64,000 nt of DNA from Clavelina lepadiformis (lineage: Eukaryota > Chordata > Ascidiacea > Aplousobranchia > Clavelinidae): contig NC_135244.1 in the NCBI RefSeq assembly GCF_947623445.1, positions 4,712,001 to 4,776,000 on the forward strand. Reading direction: 5' to 3'. The notes under the pieces are model-generated. The model made no database searches. It was given only the letters and a program-made list of their open reading frames with translations, and had not been told where the DNA came from. A program made the position numbers and the translations under genes. Numbering within the stretch: the stretch's first letter is position 1; each line of letters starts with the position of its first letter. Shown piece by piece: positions 58,297-64,000 of the stretch.

Positions 58297-61272
58297 ATGG
58301 AAAATGTTCCCACAGTTCGACTACAAACTGGTTATGCCATGCCATTGGTCGGGTTGGGCACTTGGCAGGTTTGTAAGTTCCAAGCAATTTTTTATTGTGG
58401 AGCTAATTGCTGTAGTTTTTATCCGTAGCCTATATTTCAGGTGAAGCCATGATACTTCAGTTCCGTTATATCCATCGCAACATCTGTTGTTGTAGGCATA
58501 CGTATAAGCTAATATTATAAAGAACGTTTTATGTGACATTTTTGTTGGTTATTCTTTGATAGATTGAAACCTATATGTTGCAGTGCTTCAAATCACCTTG
58601 CCTACATATTGTATTTGATAGAACGTGGAGCTTTCGGCAAGATATGGCCGATTGTTCAACTGTTACACTCTTGCTACGAAATGATAGAAGTTGAAACAAA
58701 AAAATAAAAGTAAAAGTGACGGTTTCTTCTGGCTCCAGTAAGGTTTCCTTCATCGATTGTCTTTAAATTTCCAGCGTTTTGGTGTTGGCCGCTGGGGTTA
58801 CTTCTATGTTTCAGCCTACATGCAATAATTGCGCCTGTAGGAAACTCGCTTTGTATAGTCCTATACTATACTATAGAGCAGTCAAAGCAGCATGTAATCT
58901 GCACCATTAGAATGAAGCCTATTGTAAACTGAACCCAACGCTATTGTCCTCGCTACGTTCCGTGTACTACATCTAAAGTTGTCTGGTATATGCAGCACTT
59001 CCTCTCTTCTGATTTATACTGATAACTTTCTCCACATCTATACACTCCGACGCATTTCTTAGTTAATTTACGCGACGTTACACGAGCTGTGATATTAACG
59101 ATTTATTTTTTATTTATTAACCAATGTCTCTGCTTTTTATCACTTTCTTTTCTTTTGCAGTCTCTCAAGGAAGAAGGGCAGACAGCGGTCGAGTGCGCCA
59201 TCGCGTGTGGATATCGTCACATCGATTGTGCTTGGATGTATCAGAATGAAAATGAAATGGGCAAAGCAATTACAAAAGTGATCAAAGAAAACAAAGTGCA
59301 AAGAGAGGAACTGTTTATTACAAGTAAAGTAAGTTATGCTGGGGAACTGTGGAACTGGACCTAATCCATAGACTAAGAGTTGAGCGAAAGAGTTTTTGTA
59401 AGTGTCTACTCAAAAAGTCGCTTTCTATTCAAGGTCTCACTGTCACATTTTGAACGCTGCATTGAATATCTTACACTTTAGCTCTCTTATATTTAACGCA
59501 GCTCTGGAGTATCTTCCATAAGCCTGAACTCGTCAGGACTGGGTTCATGAAGAGCTTAAACAAACTGAACTTGAAGTATTTAGATCTTTATCTAATTCAC
59601 TCACCATGTGGGAATAAATACGTTGTAAGTTTTGCAAAATATATTTGTGTCACAAAACTTTATAGTTATTTATTTATCGTATCTTGTTAACTTCCATTTT
59701 CTGTGAGGACGACGAGACTATAATACCGAAAGGATCAGATGGCAAGACACTTTTTGATGATACCGACTACGTCAAGATATGGAAGGTAAAAAAACGTTAC
59801 AAGAATCGTAAAATAATCATCTAGTAAATGATTAAGACTAATCTGAAACTTGACTTTTTACCATTGAAAGATTTGTTGACGTTTCTATTACTTTTAGGTG
59901 CTCGAAGATCTCCAAAAGGAAGGTTTAATCCGCAGTATTGGAGTATCTAACTTAGGGTTACCATATTTTCGTGGCCTAAAATCCGGACACTCTTTAGTGC
60001 CCACTAGCGGTTTTTAAAAATGAGGTATGAACACATTGTCTGTCAATATGACGTCACACTAGCAATGCTTTGCCTATCCATTGTATACCGGAGTGGATTT
60101 TTGAACATAGTGTCGTGAATTCACTAGGCTATTGGACTATTTCTGATTTGATCTCTAGGCTAGGGTTAGGCTATGGTGATCTCTAGGCTAGGCCGCTAGG
60201 GTCTAGGTCAGACTCGTCGCGTGTAACGTGTTGGACACCTCTGATTTACAGGATTATTCCCGCAGTTCTAATTCCCCCAAAACGCCCATCATAAAATTCC
60301 GGACATTTGAGCATTTTTTAAAATTCCTCCCGGACGCAAAATTTAACCCTACATTCCGGACATGTCCGGAATTTTCCGGACGGTATGGCAACCCTAAATT
60401 CTAACTTCAATAAACATCAAATAAACCGAATTTTGAAGGAGTGTTCTGTTCCGCCGGCTGTCAATCAAATTGAAATTAATCCATATTTGGTTCAAAAGGA
60501 CCTGGTAGATTTCTGTAATAACAAAGGAATTGTGGTAACGGCCTTCAGCCCTTTAGGGTCACCTACAAGGCCATGGTAATTAACTATGATTGTTTCACAT
60601 ATTGGTGCTTTGAATTTGTCTGTATTTTGTTTTTTGCAGTATACGCCTAATATATTGCCTATTTGCTTTTTCCCGCAGGGTGAGCCCAGAGGAACCAGCG
60701 TTACTAAAAGATCCTAGTCTCGAAGAAATTGCAAAAAGATTGGAAAAATCGGTTGCTCAAGTCACTTTATTCAAAGGAAAACTGTAGTTATTCCTAAAAG
60801 CACTTCACCAGACTGAATCAAGTCCAATATTGAAGTGAGATTATAATAACGTTATAGAGTACATAGGACAGGAACAAGGACGATTGAACGTCTTATTTGT
60901 ATTCACTACTTCTTCCCTCTTTCCAGTTGTTTGATTTTGAATTGACCAAAAAAGATATGGATGCCATCGGTTCTCTCAATCAAGACTTCAGAGTGCTCGC
61001 ATGGCCGTGGTTAGTTCTTATTGAAGTTTTATTTCGTGAGCATATTTATTATTTACCAGATAGACAATCCTAGTTGACCAGATTTGAATCGAGCTTATCT
61101 TACCTCGTAACTTATAAGGCGTTAAAGTAGGTCGACATATGGGCAACAGGTTTCTAATCAGTAATTGCTAAAACGACGTTTCCGATGATCTTCGATATGA
61201 CGTGGTTTAATTTTATTTTACAGGCTTGTCGGCCACAAGTACTATCCATTCAAGGAAAATTATTCGGAGTAA
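58297..61272 (+). pseudogene. Aldo-keto reductase AKR4, disrupted
   Basis: Same eight-exon layout as AKR1 but diverged: 58297-58368, 59161-59328, 59502-59624, 59708-59785, 59898-59953 continued at 60408-60578, about 60680-60838, 60927-61009 and 61224-61272. Tetrad D46/Y51 ([11 protein letters not shown]), K80 and H113 are all encoded, and intron 2 has a canonical GTAAGT donor. Two kinds of damage: a 446-bp hAT-like element splits exon 5 inside GVSN/FNKHQ, and exon 6 has lost about ten bases after VAQV, with further small losses in the following PER..SN region. The C-terminus (GHKYYPFKENYSE) survives. It was probably functional until recently. Splicing out the element would not rescue exon 6. 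Confidence 0.88.
59954..60399. mobile_element. hAT-like non-autonomous element inside AKR4 exon 5
   Basis: 446 bp flanked by an exact 8-bp duplication of coding sequence, TCTAACTT (59946-59953 and 60400-60407). Ends AGGGTTACCAT and ATGGCAACCCTAAAT are imperfect inverted repeats. The right part has CCGGACATGTCCGGAATTTT, the same layout as the CCTGACATGTCAGG palindrome near the end of 48938-49855, so both belong to one family. No coding frame. Confidence 0.92.
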
Positions 61273-61320
61273 TTGCGACACCGTATGGTCAAAAAGTTTC
61301 TGATATTGATGTAACCTCAC

Positions 61321-61344
61321 CATTCATTCATTCATTCATTCATT
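61321..61344 (+). repeat. ATTC microsatellite
   Basis: Six uninterrupted CATT units just downstream of the AKR4 stop codon. Confidence 0.85.
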
Positions 61345-62099
61345 TACTTCGTAATTATCGCTCTTTGTTATTACATTTCTTGCATCTGTGCTGCTCTCCG
61401 AAACAAGTGCGCGATTAATCCGGTGTAACATATACCCTGCCTACTAAAGCGTATTAGCGTTTACTCAGTGAATAATGCAAAATTGCCTACATCTTCAAGT
61501 TAAAAACATCGCTGTAATACAAAACAACCCAAATTTTTGGAATTGAAAGAATGTTGTAATAGCTCAATACTTTTCACAAAAAGGTCAATGCAACTATAGA
61601 ACACTTCCATTTGACGCAAACATAAATACTAGACAGTGAACACGGAACAGTGCAAATAATTTAATCAGGGGCGAATTTCTCAACGCGGTTACGCAGACGG
61701 CATTACGCCGTTCAAGTCTATGCTTACAATGTCAGTTCATATTTAAGTCAGGTACGAAAAGATGCAACAATCTTGACTCATGTTATTTTAAGTTGATGTC
61801 TGCAACCAATCAATTCATCTGACATGAGGACTTATGCAACTGATGAGGAAAAAAATCATTGAAATCTGACATGCTTCTGTGTAATGATTAACTGTACATA
61901 GTATATGAATTTTTCAACACCGAACATGTCCGAAGTTAGGGCTATAAAACTAAAGCGCCTGATTGGCACGAATCGAAAACAATTTTGTCTATAAGCAGGC
62001 ATTTTACCGGCTTTATGGATCGCATGCTTTACAACCCTATCTGTACCCTGGAATAAAAAGCGTTAAAACAATGCTTTGTTCGAAGCGAGATCGTCGACT
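61345..62099. other. Intergenic between AKR4 and DGK (converging 3' ends)
   Basis: No exon supported. It would hold the 3' UTRs of both genes. No confident poly(A) signal for the minus-strand DGK is seen. Confidence 0.4.
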
Positions 62100-64000
62100 T
62101 CACTTGGATTTTTTCTTGTTTCTTTTTAACATCGTGGCTTGGGGAGTGGAAGCGGATATGATGATCTTCCCGGGAGGCTGCATCCAAGGCTCCCCATCCA
62201 CTTGTACAGCAACTTCCGCTTTTAAACTCATTTTGATGAATTCTCCCTGAGCAATCCTGATCCCCGTACGGAGGCCGCTGTAAGCCTGACTCTGGACACA
62301 GAAAATCGCAGGGTGAAAATTTGGTTATAATTGCAGAGAAATATTTCAGATCGCGGCTGCGCTAAAAAAGTTGCAACCAACGCGATGAAGCTGACCATAT
62401 GCGCGACTCCTCCAAATCCTAAAACCTCAAGCAATCCATCACCAAACGAAGGGGATTGGAATCTTTTGCTCGATCCAGAACCCCATGGGTTTGAACCTGC
62501 GCCCCAGCTGTAAAAACACAGTTGGATTTTATTCCGGTTGTGTTAACGAAAAACGATATTTCTGATATAAAGAAGATAGCATTTAAGAACATGTAAAGAA
62601 CTGATGCTTTCACCGACAGTTACCTGCCAATATTAAGAAAAACAAGCCCTCGTATAGACGGAAGGTTGACTCTCTCGTTATCCACTTCCAATTCAATTAC
62701 ATTGTTGAGGTTCATCGACCTACTGGTCATTTTCTTCAAACCAGCTTTGAAATACAGGGCTTTGTTGCGAAACCTTCAAAACGTTCAGATTTCGGAATTT
62801 AGGCGAAGAAATAATAATTACAAAATCCTGTAAAATGTTAAGTCATTTGGAACTTAAACGCAAATCAAAGTCAACAAGAACCATCGTTGAATCTAATAGT
62901 CAATGACGATGCACATAAATGGTTTATATTCTCCTAAATAACCTGCTAGTGCATTTCTCAGGGTTTCCTTCTCTGGCAAGATGAAAGGCGAGGCTGAGTT
63001 CGGCGTCGATTCCAATACCTAAGTAGTTGCTCATGACAAGCATCTTAACACCATCGTCTTCAGTTTTCTAAGAAAACAGGAGGTTGTCATGGTTAGAGCA
63101 AGTTGAGAGCAAATTTTCGCTACATCAGACTTCAGTCTTCCAACTTTGATACATGCTGATGCACATGACGCTTCGTCATAAATCACAGACCAAGTAACCA
63201 AGTACTGGCAGCATACAGAGCAAACAAGTTGTAATGTTACAAATATATTTCGTTAAATGTCACATTTATAAATCGCAATATAAGAACTAACTTTTAGTTG
63301 TTTCTCCTGTGTGGCGTACGTTGGGGTAAGCGGTAAGGACATCTTCTTCTTTCCTAAGTTGGGCTTTTGGTAATTGACTCTGTCTGATGAGATGCTATTG
63401 CTTCTTTCATCAAACTGAATCGATCTGTCAAAGAAACGTTAAGATTAGCTTTAGCAGAAACGATACAGCTTTTGCAAAGGGTTGATGACACTTGAAAGAA
63501 ATCAAGTGCTTTCGTTAAGAGCGGTTTCTTCAGACTACGCACGATATACAGTTATACACCGCAATATCACGCACAGCAGTCAGTTTATCCATTACTTACA
63601 CGTCTTCCGGAAGAGAGTGGAATCTTTCGTTTTCCACCACTACTGGAACATTGTTCTTGATCAAAACTTCTACATTTTCAGTATCCACTGAATTCTCTGT
63701 CCGGTTGTAATCAAGTACGGGCAGAAACTCTTCTGCAGAAGGCGACACGCTTTCAACTGAAGATGATGAAGAAACATCCTCATCCAGATTCAAAGGCTCC
63801 TCCAAAGCGTCTAATTGTTCAGTGATGCTGTCTACGTTTGGCTCGATAGTCGAAATGACCAAATTTTCTTCTTTGTCATCATCGTTTAAACGCAATGAAT
63901 TGACTTTGCGTTGCCAATCGGGGTTAGCTTCTTCGTTTATTTCACTCGGGATATTAAATCCAACAAAAGGTCCAAACTCTAAGTCGCTTTCACTCAAAAT
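62100..64000 (-). CDS. DGKQ: Diacylglycerol kinase theta-like, C-terminal part (gene continues beyond window)
   Basis: Six exons in this window: 64000(open)-63600, 63424-63292, 63067-62943, 62773-62624, 62507-62396 and 62291-62100, with consistent phases (2,0,2,2,0). The last four encode the DGK accessory domain: [71 protein letters not shown] and the C-terminal [13 protein letters not shown] and [18 protein letters not shown]. Sequence and ending match human DGK theta (type V) better than the zeta, delta or alpha types. The enzyme phosphorylates diacylglycerol to phosphatidic acid at membranes, ending DAG signalling. The first two exons here encode at least 178 residues of acidic, Ser/Glu-rich linker ([12 protein letters not shown]-like runs) ahead of the accessory domain, longer than the short linker I recall in human. 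The N-terminal C1, RA and most catalytic parts lie outside. Confidence 0.88.

Overview
The window is animal nuclear DNA: AT-rich, with short introns, canonical GT-AG splice sites, and proteins close to human BCAS2, NDUFA5 and diacylglycerol kinase theta. The compact invertebrate style, tunicate-like gene content (expanded carbohydrate sulfotransferases, rolling-stone proteins, a SEA/EGF membrane mucin) and many short DNA transposons suggest an ascidian such as Ciona. That is an inference, not a proof. I saw no retrovirus-like, LTR or LINE reverse transcriptase, CRISPR array or complete tRNA gene. All gene models were built by hand from open frames, splice sites and intron phases.

Layout. (1) 1-4.3 kb: single-exon BCAS2/SPF27 and three-exon NDUFA5, both on the plus strand; NDUFA5's second intron holds a decayed mariner. 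(2) 4.3-11 kb: gene-poor, with a ~580-590 bp element present twice and one possible 60-residue membrane protein. (3) 11.1-17.2 kb, minus strand: a six-exon, 1,567-residue membrane mucin with signal peptide, partial EGF, RLKR site, about 17.5 copies of an acidic 63-residue repeat, a SEA domain with the GSVVV self-cleavage motif, two EGF domains, a membrane segment and a short tail. (4) 22.0-23.6 kb, minus: a rolling-stone-like four- to six-pass membrane protein whose 3' end runs into a MITE. (5) 25.5-28.2 kb, minus: a five-exon gene of unknown function (324 residues). (6) 30.9-41.3 kb, minus: two tandem HNK-1/CHST-type Golgi carbohydrate sulfotransferases with the same five-exon architecture.

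(7) 43.4-61.3 kb is an aldo-keto reductase (AKR) cluster built by segmental duplication. Copy A (plus) carries intact AKR1, copy B (inverted) a degraded AKR2, and copy C (plus) intact AKR3. A fourth, more diverged AKR follows; its exon 5 is split by a hAT-like element. A fragment of this fourth type sits at the B/C junction. A MULE lies 160 bp upstream of AKR1, and paralogous empty sites are visible in copies B and C. A second hAT-like element lies in copy B. (8) 62.1-64.0 kb, minus: the 3' end of a diacylglycerol kinase theta gene that continues past the window edge.

The genes do not form one pathway. The two themes are tandem family expansion (sulfotransferases, AKRs) and heavy remodelling by small DNA transposons. 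The most notable items are the GSVVV-SEA mucin with its homogenised acidic repeat, the AKR duplication/inversion with a shared GC-AG intron at the catalytic-lysine codon, and dated transposon insertions with clear target duplications and empty sites.
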